Assembly: GCF_002870125.1 (NCBI RefSeq)
Contig: NZ_PNEO01000002.1
Span: 248,001-312,000 of the forward strand
Source: Burkholderia sp. WAC0059
Lineage (GTDB): Bacteria; Pseudomonadota; Gammaproteobacteria; Burkholderiales; Burkholderiaceae
Direction: 5' to 3'
Length of the DNA stretch: 64,000 bases
Shown: positions 27,198 to 35,508 of the stretch, one piece after another
Layout of the letters: every line of letters starts with the position of its first letter
How positions within the stretch are numbered: position 1 is the stretch's first letter
The notes under the pieces: model-generated
The model's input: only the letters and a program-made list of their open reading frames with translations
Told to the model about the DNA's origin: nothing
The model's database searches: none
Program-made: the position numbers and the translations under genes

Positions 27198-28721
27198 ATG
27201 AACGCAGCCGACCGACGGCCGTTACCGTGTCCGTCCGACTGGACCTTCGAGCTCATCGAAGAATACGACACGCACATCGCGCAGGTCGCCGAGCAGTACG
27301 AGCTCGACGTCTACCCGATCCAGCTCGAACTCATCAGCGCCGAGCAAATGATGGACGCCTACGCGTCCGTCGGGATGCCGGTCAACTATCGTCACTGGTC
27401 GTTCGGCAAGCACTTTCTCTCGACGGAGAAGAGCTACCGGCGCGGGCAGATGGGCCTTGCCTACGAGATCGTCATCAACTCGAACCCGTGCATCGCGTAC
27501 CTGATGGAAGAGAACACGATGACGATGCAGGCGCTCGTCATCGCGCACGCGGCCTACGGGCACAACTCGTTCTTCAAGGGCAACTACCTGTTCCGGCTCT
27601 GGACCGACGCGCACGCGATCATCGACTACCTCGTCTACGCGAAGAACTACATCGCGGAATGCGAGGAGCGCTACGGGCTCGACCGCGTCGAGGAACTGCT
27701 CGACTCGTGCCACGCGCTGATGAACTACGGCGTGGACCGCTACAAGCGCCCGCAGAAGCCTTCGCTCGAACGCGAGGCCGCGCGCCGCCGCGAACGCGAG
27801 ACGTACCTGCAGTCCCAGGTCAACGAACTCTGGCGCACGCTGCCCGCGCGCAGCCTGCCGCTCGCCGAGGAAATCGAGGAGCGCTTTCCGCCCGAGCCGC
27901 AGGAAAACCTGCTCTATTTCGCCGAAAAGAACGCGCCGCTGCTCGAGCCGTGGGAGCGCGAGGTCATCCGCATCGTGCGCAAGATCGGCCAGTACTACTA
28001 CCCGCAGCGCCAGACCCAGGTGATGAACGAGGGCTGGGCGACCTTCTGGCATTACACGCTGCTCAACACGCTCTACAACGACGGCAAGCTCGAAGACGGC
28101 TTCATGATGGAGTTCCTCCACTCGCACAGCAACGTCGTCTACCAGCCGCCCGTGACGAAGCCGTATTACAGCGGGATCAACCCCTATGCGCTCGGCTTCT
28201 CGATGATGAGCGACATCCGCCGCATCTGCGAGGCCCCGACCGACGAGGACCGGCGCTGGTTCCCGGAGCTGGCCGGCAGCCCGTGGCTGAAGGCGCTGCA
28301 CTACGCGATGCGCAACTTCAAGGACGAGAGCTTCATCGCGCAATATCTCTCGCCGCATCTGATCCGCGAGATGCGGCTCTTCTCCGTGCTCGACGACGAC
28401 ATGCGCGACGCGCTCGAAGTCTCGGCCATCCACGACGACAGCGGCTACCAGTACGTGCGCCAGGCGCTCTCGCGCCAGTACGACATGCACCACCGCGAGC
28501 CGAACATCCAGGTGTGGTCAGTCAACACGCGCGGCGACCGCAGCCTGACGCTGCGGCACTTCATGAGCGACAACCGGCATCTGTCGGGCGACAGCGACGA
28601 GGTGCTGCGCCACATGGCGCGACTCTGGCAGTTCGACGTCTCCCTCGAAAGCGTCGACGAGAACGGCACGGTCCGCAAACGCTACGAATGCCATTACGTG
28701 CCGCCTCCGCTAAAGCTCTGA
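27198..28721 (+). CDS. SpoVR family protein (YcgB-like)
   Basis: 507 residues from this start, matching E. coli YcgB (510). The protein has the SpoVR core: WTFELIEEYDTHIAQVAEQY at the N-terminus, the YGHNSFFKGNYLF segment, and NEGWATFWH with its potential metal-binding residues. Third gene of the PrkA operon, as in most proteobacteria; it belongs to the starvation/biofilm response and its biochemistry is unresolved. Two starts compete: the ATG at 27198 has AAAGGGAA 7 bases upstream and fits family length, while the ATG at 27036 overlaps the yeaH stop and would add 54 charged, low-complexity residues. Confidence 0.93.
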   Translation: MNAADRRPLPCPSDWTFELIEEYDTHIAQVAEQYELDVYPIQLELISAEQMMDAYASVGMPVNYRHWSFGKHFLSTEKSYRRGQMGLAYEIVINSNPCIAYLMEENTMTMQALVIAHAAYGHNSFFKGNYLFRLWTDAHAIIDYLVYAKNYIAECEERYGLDRVEELLDSCHALMNYGVDRYKRPQKPSLEREAARRRERETYLQSQVNELWRTLPARSLPLAEEIEERFPPEPQENLLYFAEKNAPLLEPWEREVIRIVRKIGQYYYPQRQTQVMNEGWATFWHYTLLNTLYNDGKLEDGFMMEFLHSHSNVVYQPPVTKPYYSGINPYALGFSMMSDIRRICEAPTDEDRRWFPELAGSPWLKALHYAMRNFKDESFIAQYLSPHLIREMRLFSVLDDDMRDALEVSAIHDDSGYQYVRQALSRQYDMHHREPNIQVWSVNTRGDRSLTLRHFMSDNRHLSGDSDEVLRHMARLWQFDVSLESVDENGTVRKRYECHYVPPPLKL

Positions 28722-29030
28722 GCGCGCGCTCCGGTCGCCCCGCAGGATAGCGAGGCAACCCGCGCCGCTCACGCGACGACGGCACCGTCATCCCTCGCGG
28801 GCTTCGCGGACAGGCGGCATTCGACGGCCAGCGGCCAGCCTCCGGGCTGGCCTTTTCGCTGGAACCTGCGGACATCCCCGGAACGCATGGCACGCGCAAG
28901 ACGCTGGCGGCCGGCAAACCGGCGTCTATGCCCCACGCGTCCACGCCATGGGCGCCCGCGCTACCATACCGGCCTGTTCACCCCTACCCACGGAAGACTC
29001 AGCGCATGCGAAAACCGCAAGGACCCGCCA
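28722..29030. other. Intergenic spacer between spoVR and sulP genes
   Basis: 309 bp holding the operon terminator (28833-28856) and presumably the promoter of the SulP gene. No other gene seen. Confidence 0.5.
28833..28856 (+). terminator. Rho-independent terminator of prkA-yeaH-spoVR
   Basis: GGCCAGCC and GGCTGGCC form a perfect 8-bp stem with a TCCG loop, followed by TTTT. Located about 110 bp after the spoVR stop. Confidence 0.8.
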
Positions 29031-30707
29031 ATGGCGATTGAACTGTTCAAGGGCATCCGGCCGCTCACCCGGGCATCGGCGCTGCGCGACGCGCTGGCCG
29101 GCGTGACGCTCGCGTCGATGAACATTCCGCAACTGCTCGGCTATGCGCGCATCGCCGGCATGCCGGCCGTCACCGGGCTCTACACGGGCTTTCTGCCGAT
29201 GATCGCATTCGCGATCTTCGGCGCGTCGCGCCACCTCGTCGTGGCGGCGGACTCGGCGACGGCCACCATCTTTTCGAGCCGCGTGGCTTCGCTCGCCGCG
29301 CCGTCCAGCCCCGAGTACGTGGCGCTGGCCGGCATCGTCGCGCTGCTCACGGCGTTGCTGCTGCTGATCGCGCGCGTCTTCCGGCTGGGCTTTCTCGCCG
29401 ACTTCCTCTCGCGTACCGTCCTCACGGGCTTTCTCGCCGGCGTCGGCGTGCAAGTGGGCGTCGCGATGATGGGCGACATGCTCGGCCTCACGTATGACTC
29501 GTCGCGCACGACCGAACAGATCCTGCAACTGGTGCGCCAATGGCACGACGTGCATTGGCCGACGCCCGGCCTCTCGGCGCTCGTGGTGGCCGCGATCCTG
29601 ATTTTCCGCCGCTACGCGCCGCGCGTGCCGGTGCCGCTCGTGGCCGTGGTCGCGGGCATCGTCGCGAGCGCGGCGGCGAACTTCGCCGGTCACGGCATCG
29701 CCGTCATCGGGCCGGTACAGGGCGGCCTGCCCCGGCTGCACCTGCCCCGGGTGAGCTGGCCGCAAATGCTCGACATGCTGCAGGTCGCGGCGTCGTGCTT
29801 CGCCATCATCGTCGCGCAAAGCGCCGCGACGAGCCGCGCGTTCGCGGGCCGCTACGGCGAAAGCGTGGACGACGACGCCAACCTGCTCGGCCTCGCGGCC
29901 GCGAACGCGGCGGCAGCCATGAGCGGGGCGTTCGTCGTCAACGGCAGTCTCACGCAGACCGCGATGGCCGACCAGGCCGGCGCCCGCAGCCAGTTCGCGC
30001 AACTGGTGTTCGCGCTCGTCGTGCTCGTCGTGCTGCTGTTCCTGAGCCACTGGCTCCAGTATCTGCCGCGCTGCATTCTCGCCGCCATCGTGTTCACGAT
30101 CGCGTTCGGGCTCATTCACGTGCCGGCCCTGCGCGACATCCGCGCCGAAAGCCCCGGCGAATTCTCGCTCGCGCTCGTGACGGCCGCGGCGGTCGTCGTC
30201 ATCGGCGTCGAGAACGGCATCCTGCTCGCCATCGCGCTCTCGCTGTTGCGCCACGTGCGCCACAGCTACCTGCCGCACACGATGATGCTCGTGCCCAACA
30301 CCTCGGGCCGCTGGCTGCCGGTGCCGGCCCAGGCGGGCCTCGAAACGGCGCCGGGGCTGATCGTCTACCGCTTCGGCGCGGACCTCTTCTATGCGAACGA
30401 GCATCGCTTCAACGACGAGGTGCGGCTGCTGATCGAGCATGCGCCGGCGCCGGTGCGCTGGTTCGTCGTCGACGCGGGCGCGATCACCGACATCGACTAC
30501 TCGGCGGGCCGCTCGGTCTGCGCGCTCTGCAGCGATCTGGCGCGGCAGGACATCGGCATCGTGTTCGCGCGCGTGAGCCGCTACCTGCGCTCGGACATGG
30601 ACCGGCACGGCATCACGCTCGCCATCGGCCCGGAACACGTGTTCGAGACGTTGCACGAGGCGCTCGCGGTCGTGCATCCGGACATCGGCGTGGGCGCGGA
30701 AGCCTGA
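29031..30707 (+). CDS. SulP family anion transporter with STAS domain
   Basis: 558-residue SLC26/SulP permease. The membrane domain (about residues 15-420) carries the early family segment MNIPQLLGYARIAGMPAVTGLY and the later SGAFVVNGSLTQTAMADQAGA-type helix region; the C-terminal cytoplasmic STAS domain (about 440-545) includes DAGAITDIDYSAG at the usual nucleotide-binding or regulatory loop. Members carry sulfate, bicarbonate, dicarboxylates or other anions; the substrate here is not determined. The ATG at 29031 is preceded by AAGGA; upstream in-frame sequence looks non-coding. Confidence 0.93.
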   Translation: MAIELFKGIRPLTRASALRDALAGVTLASMNIPQLLGYARIAGMPAVTGLYTGFLPMIAFAIFGASRHLVVAADSATATIFSSRVASLAAPSSPEYVALAGIVALLTALLLLIARVFRLGFLADFLSRTVLTGFLAGVGVQVGVAMMGDMLGLTYDSSRTTEQILQLVRQWHDVHWPTPGLSALVVAAILIFRRYAPRVPVPLVAVVAGIVASAAANFAGHGIAVIGPVQGGLPRLHLPRVSWPQMLDMLQVAASCFAIIVAQSAATSRAFAGRYGESVDDDANLLGLAAANAAAAMSGAFVVNGSLTQTAMADQAGARSQFAQLVFALVVLVVLLFLSHWLQYLPRCILAAIVFTIAFGLIHVPALRDIRAESPGEFSLALVTAAAVVVIGVENGILLAIALSLLRHVRHSYLPHTMMLVPNTSGRWLPVPAQAGLETAPGLIVYRFGADLFYANEHRFNDEVRLLIEHAPAPVRWFVVDAGAITDIDYSAGRSVCALCSDLARQDIGIVFARVSRYLRSDMDRHGITLAIGPEHVFETLHEALAVVHPDIGVGAEA

Positions 30708-30741
30708 GGCGACGGGCGCGCCCGCGACGGCGAGCCGGGAA

Positions 30742-31092
30742 TCACGGGCCCACGAGCCGGTCGATCAGGTCGAGCAGTTGCGACACGGCGAACGGCTTGC
30801 GCAGGAAGCCGGCCGCGTGGATGTCGTCGGGCGGCGTGACCATGGCCGACACGAGCACGAGCGGCACGCCGGCCAGCCGCGCGTCGTCGTGCATCGCGCG
30901 CGACAGGCCCATGCCGTCCAGCTCCGGCATCATGCAGTCGGACACGACGACGTCGGGCCGCTCCGCCAGCGCCGCCCGCAGCGCCAGCCTGCCGTTGGCG
31001 GCCGTCCTCACGCGATAGCCCTCGAGCCCGACCAGCGCCTCGAGGGCGCGCAACGCATTCGTATCGTCGTCGACCAGCAGTACCGTTGCCAT
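30742..31092 (-). CDS. Single-domain response regulator (receiver only)
   Basis: 116-residue CheY-like receiver without output domain. The acidic pocket (Asp8-Asp10 in LLVDDD), phosphoacceptor Asp52 (VVVSDCMMPELDG), the switch Ser82 (VLVSAM) and Lys99 (LRKPF) are all present, so it should be phosphorylatable. No histidine kinase is next to it, so its partner lies elsewhere. It is convergent with the SulP gene (34 bp apart) and divergent from a small lipoprotein gene. Confidence 0.9.
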   Translation of the reverse strand: MATVLLVDDDTNALRALEALVGLEGYRVRTAANGRLALRAALAERPDVVVSDCMMPELDGMGLSRAMHDDARLAGVPLVLVSAMVTPPDDIHAAGFLRKPFAVSQLLDLIDRLVGP

Positions 31093-31393
31093 CCGTTTTT
31101 CCCTAAAGGCCGTGCCAGCCTCGAATCGCCTCGTCGCCTGGCGCCATCGAGGCCGCCGCCCGGCGGCGGACCGGGGACGGCGTCGTCAACGAAACGCCTG
31201 TCTCCCCGAAGAAAGCCCGGGTTCGTACACTGTCCGCCGTTCATCCCCGTCGGCAAGGACGTACTGGCCCGTGCGGAAAGCGAGCAAGGCCCATACCCAC
31301 CCCCGCGCCGCGCGTCGCCTGCTGCCGCGCATTGCCGACGGGCACAGGCGTTGCGAGGGCAGAGTCACGACTATCCACCCCCGGGGTTTCGCC
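31093..31393. other. Divergent promoter region
   Basis: About 300 bp between the receiver gene (minus) and the small lipoprotein gene (plus). No gene and no clear palindrome or T-run hairpin was recognised; it should contain both promoters. Confidence 0.4.
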
Positions 31394-31606
31394 ATGAAAA
31401 CGGTCCTGATGCCGGTTCTCGTCGCCGTCGCGCTCGGCACGGCGGCTGCGTGCGGAGGCTGCAAGCGTGCGGACAACGGCGTCGGGGAGAGCGGCGCGTC
31501 GAGTGCGGCCGATGCCACGGGCAGCGGTCTCACGGCAAGCGGGCTGAACGGACCCGCGATCAACCCCGCGCCCGCGCCGCGTCCCGGCACGGACGCGAAC
31601 CAGTAA
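31394..31606 (+). CDS. Small putative lipoprotein
   Basis: 70 residues. A signal segment (MKTVLMPVLVAVALGTAAAC) ends at a Cys that could be lipidated (AAAC), followed by Gly/Ser/Ala/Pro-rich sequence with no domain. Small lipoproteins of this kind are frequent and poorly conserved. No strong ribosome binding site, only GGGG 10 to 12 bases upstream. Function unknown. Confidence 0.55.
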   Translation: MKTVLMPVLVAVALGTAAACGGCKRADNGVGESGASSAADATGSGLTASGLNGPAINPAPAPRPGTDANQ

Positions 31607-31695
31607 AGACGGGCCGGCGGGTAAGCGCCGCGGGTCCGTTGCACGATTTACCGCGTAGGGGAGGCGCACCGCCCCCGCGCCATGGAGAGGAGAAG

Positions 31696-32028
31696 ATGAT
31701 CGAGCACACCACGTCCGGGCCGCTGCCAAGAGGCGGCGCGACGCCGCGAACGCATTACCAGGCCAACATCTGCGGCGGCGACTTCGAACACGTGAAGCAG
31801 TGCTTCAGGCGCTGGAAGCACGAGCCGCTCGTCTCTCGCGCGGGCCACCGGATGTTCGAGGACAAGGAGGAAGTGCGGCGCGTGCCGGCGGACCCGGCGG
31901 ACAACAGCGAGCGCGCGCAGGCGATGCTGCGCGAGATGTGCGATCCGAACGCGCCCTACGCCCTCGCGATCGAAGTCCATACCGGAGAGCGCGACATGTG
32001 GCTCGTGATGGCGGCCTACGAGGCCTGA
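31696..32028 (+). CDS. Conserved hypothetical small protein
   Basis: 110-residue soluble protein starting with an ATG behind a strong GAGAGGAGA. Sequence highlights are HYQANICGGDFEHVKQCFRR and a C-terminal IEVHTGERDMWLVMAAYEA. I do not recognise the family. Codon bias matches the neighbours, supporting a real gene. It lies between the lipoprotein and IclR genes on the same strand. Confidence 0.6.
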   Translation: MIEHTTSGPLPRGGATPRTHYQANICGGDFEHVKQCFRRWKHEPLVSRAGHRMFEDKEEVRRVPADPADNSERAQAMLREMCDPNAPYALAIEVHTGERDMWLVMAAYEA

Positions 32029-32121
32029 GAAGCGGCGCATTTCGCGCGGGTTGCCAGTCCTCGGGCATCGCGTAAAATCCGGGCTTTCCCTGTCGCGACA
32101 CGCACCGCCGGTTCATCGAAA

Positions 32122-32901
32122 ATGCCCGTGGAGAAAACCATCCGGAAGGAAGAAGGCGTGGCCGTCATCGACCGCGCATGCGCGATCCTGTTCGCCTTCA
32201 AGCCCGAGGACACGGCGCTCACGCTCGCCGAACTGGCCGCGCGCACGGGGCTCTACAAGAGCACGCTGCTGCGCCTCGCCGGCGCGCTGATCCAGCACCG
32301 GCTGCTCGCGCGGCTCGACGACGGCCGCTACCAGTTAGGGCCGGCCACGTTCATGCTCGGCGCGCTGTACCAGCGCAGCCTGAATCTCGGCGACGTGCTG
32401 CTGCCGCTGATGCGCGAGCTCGCCGACGCGAGCGGCGAAAGCGTGTCGTTCTACGTGCGCGACAACGCGGTGCGCGTCTGCCTGCATCGCGTCGATTCGA
32501 AACATGCCGTGCGCTATCACGTGCGCGAAGGCGACGTCCTGCCGCTCGAAAGCGGCTCCGGCGGGCTCGCGCTGCTCGCGTTCGACGGCGAACCCGGCCC
32601 GGCGTTCGAGCGGATCAGGACGGATGGCTATTGCGTGTCGATGGGCGAGCGCGAACGCGAAACGTCGGGACTCTCGATGCCCGTGTTCGGCGTACGCGAC
32701 ACGCTGCGCGGCGTCATCACGCTGGCGGGCCCGAGCTCGCGCGTCGATCGGGCATTCGTCGTGCGCAATCTCGACGTGCTGTTCGACTGCGCCGCGCGCG
32801 CCACCGATGCGCTCGGCGGCGATTCCCGGCCGCTGCGCGCCGCCCGCCGGGCGGCCGCCGGAGAACGGGCCGGGAAGGACGCCGACGGCGGAAACAGGTA
32901 A
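32122..32901 (+). CDS. IclR family transcriptional regulator
   Basis: 259 residues. The N-terminal winged helix (about 10-75: AVIDRACAILFAF, TLAELAARTGLYKSTLLRLAGAL) is followed by the IclR effector domain (GESVSFYVRD; MGERERETSGLSMPVF). The C-terminal 30 residues are a basic, Ala-rich tail. It is convergent with the MFS transporter gene (33071-34504), whose promoter holds palindromes suited to IclR binding, so it probably controls uptake and use of an aromatic or sugar-acid substrate. Confidence 0.88.
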   Translation: MPVEKTIRKEEGVAVIDRACAILFAFKPEDTALTLAELAARTGLYKSTLLRLAGALIQHRLLARLDDGRYQLGPATFMLGALYQRSLNLGDVLLPLMRELADASGESVSFYVRDNAVRVCLHRVDSKHAVRYHVREGDVLPLESGSGGLALLAFDGEPGPAFERIRTDGYCVSMGERERETSGLSMPVFGVRDTLRGVITLAGPSSRVDRAFVVRNLDVLFDCAARATDALGGDSRPLRAARRAAAGERAGKDADGGNR

Positions 32902-33070
32902 GGCCGGGGGACAAGCCGGCTCCGGGCACGGGCAGGCTCCCGGCGCGCCGGCCGGCAGAGTCGGGCGGCCCGGGACCGCGACCGGCCCGTCGTCGTGCCG
33001 CGCTAACGCATGTGCGACGGACGAAAGACGGCGGCATCGTTTCCGTTGCCGCTTTCCGGGCCAACCCGGA

Positions 33071-34504
33071 TCAACGCGAAATTTCCTCGAGCGTGAGGTT
33101 GTTGGTACGCGGGCCGAACAGGCCGATGGCGCCCATCACCACCACCATCGCGCCGCTGATGAGCGCGAACACGCCACCCACGCCGAAATGGCGCAGCGAA
33201 AACGCGATCATGAACCCGGAAAACATCGCGGACAGGCGCGAGATTGAGTAGACGAAACCGACCGCCGTCGCGCGGATGCGCGTCGGGAAAAGCTCGGTCT
33301 GGTAGGCGTGATAGCCGACCGAGAGCAGCGTGCCGCCCAGCGTGATGAGCACGCCGAGAATCATCAGCATGACGGGCGAGGTCTGCGTGGCGAACAGCCC
33401 GCCGAAAACGGCGATGCCGAGCGCGGAAAGCACGATCAGCGTCTTGCGCTCGATGCGGTCCGCGATCGCCATGCCGAGGAGCGGCCCGAACGGATTCGAG
33501 ATCGCGATCACGAACGAGTACAGCAGGCTGTGCGTGATCGTCACGCCCTTGGACAGCAGCAGCGTCGGCACCCACGAGGCGAAGCCGTAGAAGCCGATCG
33601 ACTGGAAGAAGTTGAAGACCAGCAGCGTGATGGCGCGGCTGCGATACGGCGGCTGCCAGATCTCGGCGAAGCGCGCCTTCGCGATCACGGGCTCCGCGCC
33701 GGCTTGCGCGGCGGGCAGGGGACGGCCGTACTGCGCCTCGATCTTCGCCTCGAGCGCGCTCAACACGGCCTCGGCCTGCTCGGTGCGGCCCCGTTGCGCG
33801 AGCCAGCGCGGGCTCTCCGGCACGCACAGGCGGATGACCCACACCACGAGCGCGCCGAGCGCGCCCGCGATCACGACCCAGCGCCAGCCGTCGACGCCCC
33901 AGGGCGCGCGCGGCACGAGCCACCAGGCGAGCAGCGCGACGGCCGGCACCGCGCTGTACTGGACGAGGTGCACGAAAGCGAACGCGCGGCCGCGCAGATG
34001 CTTCGGCACGAGCTCGCTCACATAGGTGTCGATGTTGACGAGCTCGATGCCCACGCCGATGCCGGCGACGAAACGCCAGAGATTGATGCCCGACGAACTC
34101 GTCTGCAGCGCCATGACGAGCGTGGCGACCGAGTACCAGAGCAGCGAGACCGTAAACATCGTGCGGCGTCCGTAGCGGTCCGCCAGCCCGGTCAGCAGGA
34201 ACGTGCCGATGAAGAGCCCGGCGAACGACGCGGCGACGAACGCGCCGAGCCCCGAGAAGCCGAAGAACGAGGCCGTCGTCGTCGAATACAGCCCGCTCTT
34301 GACGAGACCCGGCCCGACGTAGGCGGTGAAGAACAGGTCGTAGAACTCGAACCAGCCGCCGACGCCGATCAGCAGCACCAGCACCCAGATCGCGCGCGTC
34401 GCCGGCAGACGGTCGATGCGGGCGTTGATGCCCTGGGGCGTACTGGCCGCGGCGGCCGGGGTACCGGGCGCGGCCGGGGTGGCGCCAATCGGCAAACTGG
34501 ACAT
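33071..34504 (-). CDS. MFS transporter (sugar/aromatic acid porter type)
   Basis: 477-residue major facilitator with twelve predicted helices after a 35-residue Ala/Pro-rich tail. The loop 2-3 motif is GLADRYGRRTMF and the loop 4-5 signature is VPKHLRGRAFAF; a PESPRWLAQRGR element follows helix 6, typical for metabolite:H+ symporters related to sugar porters. GGAGGAG is 7 bases before the ATG. Likely partner of the IclR regulator encoded tail-to-tail with it. Confidence 0.9.
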   Translation of the reverse strand: MSSLPIGATPAAPGTPAAAASTPQGINARIDRLPATRAIWVLVLLIGVGGWFEFYDLFFTAYVGPGLVKSGLYSTTTASFFGFSGLGAFVAASFAGLFIGTFLLTGLADRYGRRTMFTVSLLWYSVATLVMALQTSSSGINLWRFVAGIGVGIELVNIDTYVSELVPKHLRGRAFAFVHLVQYSAVPAVALLAWWLVPRAPWGVDGWRWVVIAGALGALVVWVIRLCVPESPRWLAQRGRTEQAEAVLSALEAKIEAQYGRPLPAAQAGAEPVIAKARFAEIWQPPYRSRAITLLVFNFFQSIGFYGFASWVPTLLLSKGVTITHSLLYSFVIAISNPFGPLLGMAIADRIERKTLIVLSALGIAVFGGLFATQTSPVMLMILGVLITLGGTLLSVGYHAYQTELFPTRIRATAVGFVYSISRLSAMFSGFMIAFSLRHFGVGGVFALISGAMVVVMGAIGLFGPRTNNLTLEEISR

Positions 34505-34538
34505 TCGGGCTCCTCCAGCGGATGGAATTCCGCAATCA

Positions 34539-34558
34539 TTCTGTCAGACAGAATTCTG
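34539..34558. promoter_or_regulatory. Overlapping palindromes in the MFS promoter
   Basis: TTCTGTC and GACAGAA around a single A (34539-34553) overlap with the palindrome CAGAATTCTG (34549-34558), 35-55 bp upstream of the MFS start. A further GCGGA/TCCGC pair sits just inside (34519-34534). These fit IclR-type regulator binding sites. Confidence 0.45.
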
Positions 34559-34659
34559 TTCTATTAAAAAAGAGCCCTGATGATAATCGTCCGGTCCAGG
34601 GTTGGAGACCAGGGTTTCGCCCAGGCCGGTCGATCGGGGAAATCGCCGGCTCCACGCGA

Positions 34660-34675
34660 TGACACATAAATGTCA
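34660..34675. promoter_or_regulatory. Small inverted repeat before mgtC-like gene
   Basis: TGACA and TGTCA separated by six bases, in an AT-rich patch about 95 bp upstream of the MgtC-type gene. It could be a regulator site; no known box was matched. Confidence 0.3.
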
Positions 34676-34766
34676 CAATTCCGGAGCGCGCAGTCATAGA
34701 CTGGACGAATGCCCATGCTCCCGGCATGGGCCGATGACGAACCCCCGACGTCAGGAAGGATAGCCC

Positions 34767-35444
34767 GTGATCAGTAACTTCGAACTCTTGTCCCGCCTCC
34801 TGCTGGCCGCGCTGCTCGGCAGCGTCATCGGTTTCGAGCGCGAGCGGCTGAACTGGGCGGCCGGCCTGCGCACGCACATGTTGGTGTGCGTCGGCTCGGC
34901 GCTGATCATGCTCGTCTCGGCCTTCGGGTTCTTCGACGTGCTGAACCAGAAGAACGTCGTGCTCGATCCCTCCCGGGTCGCCGCCCAGGTGGTGTCGGGC
35001 ATCGGCTTCCTCGGCGCCGGCTCGATCCTGCTCCGGGGCGAGATCGTGCGCGGCCTGACGACGGCCGCGAGCCTGTGGTCGGTCGCCGGCATCGGACTCG
35101 CCGTCGGCGGGGGCATGTACACCGCGGCCATCGGCGCGACGGTCATCATCCTCATCATCCTCGCCGGAATCAAACCGATCGAGCGACGCTTCATCTCCGT
35201 CAAGCAGCAGCGCAGCATACAACTGCTCACCGAACGCGGCAGCGTCTCGCTCGCCAGCGTGCACGACGCGCTGGGCTCGGGCAGCGTGCGCATCAAGCAG
35301 TTCGTGGTCCAGCAGTCGGAAGACGACCCCGACCTCGACGACGTGCAGATCGCGCTGTCGCGCGCGACGAGCAACGAGTTCACGACGATCTGCGCGCGGC
35401 TCGAGGCCATGACGGGCGTGCGCAAGTGCCGGCATGGGGGATGA
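34767..35444 (+). CDS. MgtC/SapB family protein
   Basis: 225-residue inner-membrane protein. The MgtC core (about residues 5-140) has the usual elements: GSVIGFERERLNWAAGLRTHMLV with its conserved Glu/Arg and Thr-His residues, SGIGFLGAGSIL, and GLTTAASLWSVAGIGLAVG. A C-terminal ACT-like cytoplasmic domain follows. MgtC-type proteins contribute to growth in low Mg2+ and to survival inside host cells, in part by modulating the F1F0 ATPase. Start GTG at 34767 behind AGGAAGGA. Confidence 0.92.
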   Translation: MISNFELLSRLLLAALLGSVIGFERERLNWAAGLRTHMLVCVGSALIMLVSAFGFFDVLNQKNVVLDPSRVAAQVVSGIGFLGAGSILLRGEIVRGLTTAASLWSVAGIGLAVGGGMYTAAIGATVIILIILAGIKPIERRFISVKQQRSIQLLTERGSVSLASVHDALGSGSVRIKQFVVQQSEDDPDLDDVQIALSRATSNEFTTICARLEAMTGVRKCRHGG

Positions 35445-35508
35445 GGGCACACGGCCGCCCCCGCGGTCGTGCGGGGCATGCCGGCCATGAGCGCGGCGCG
35501 CAACGGTT

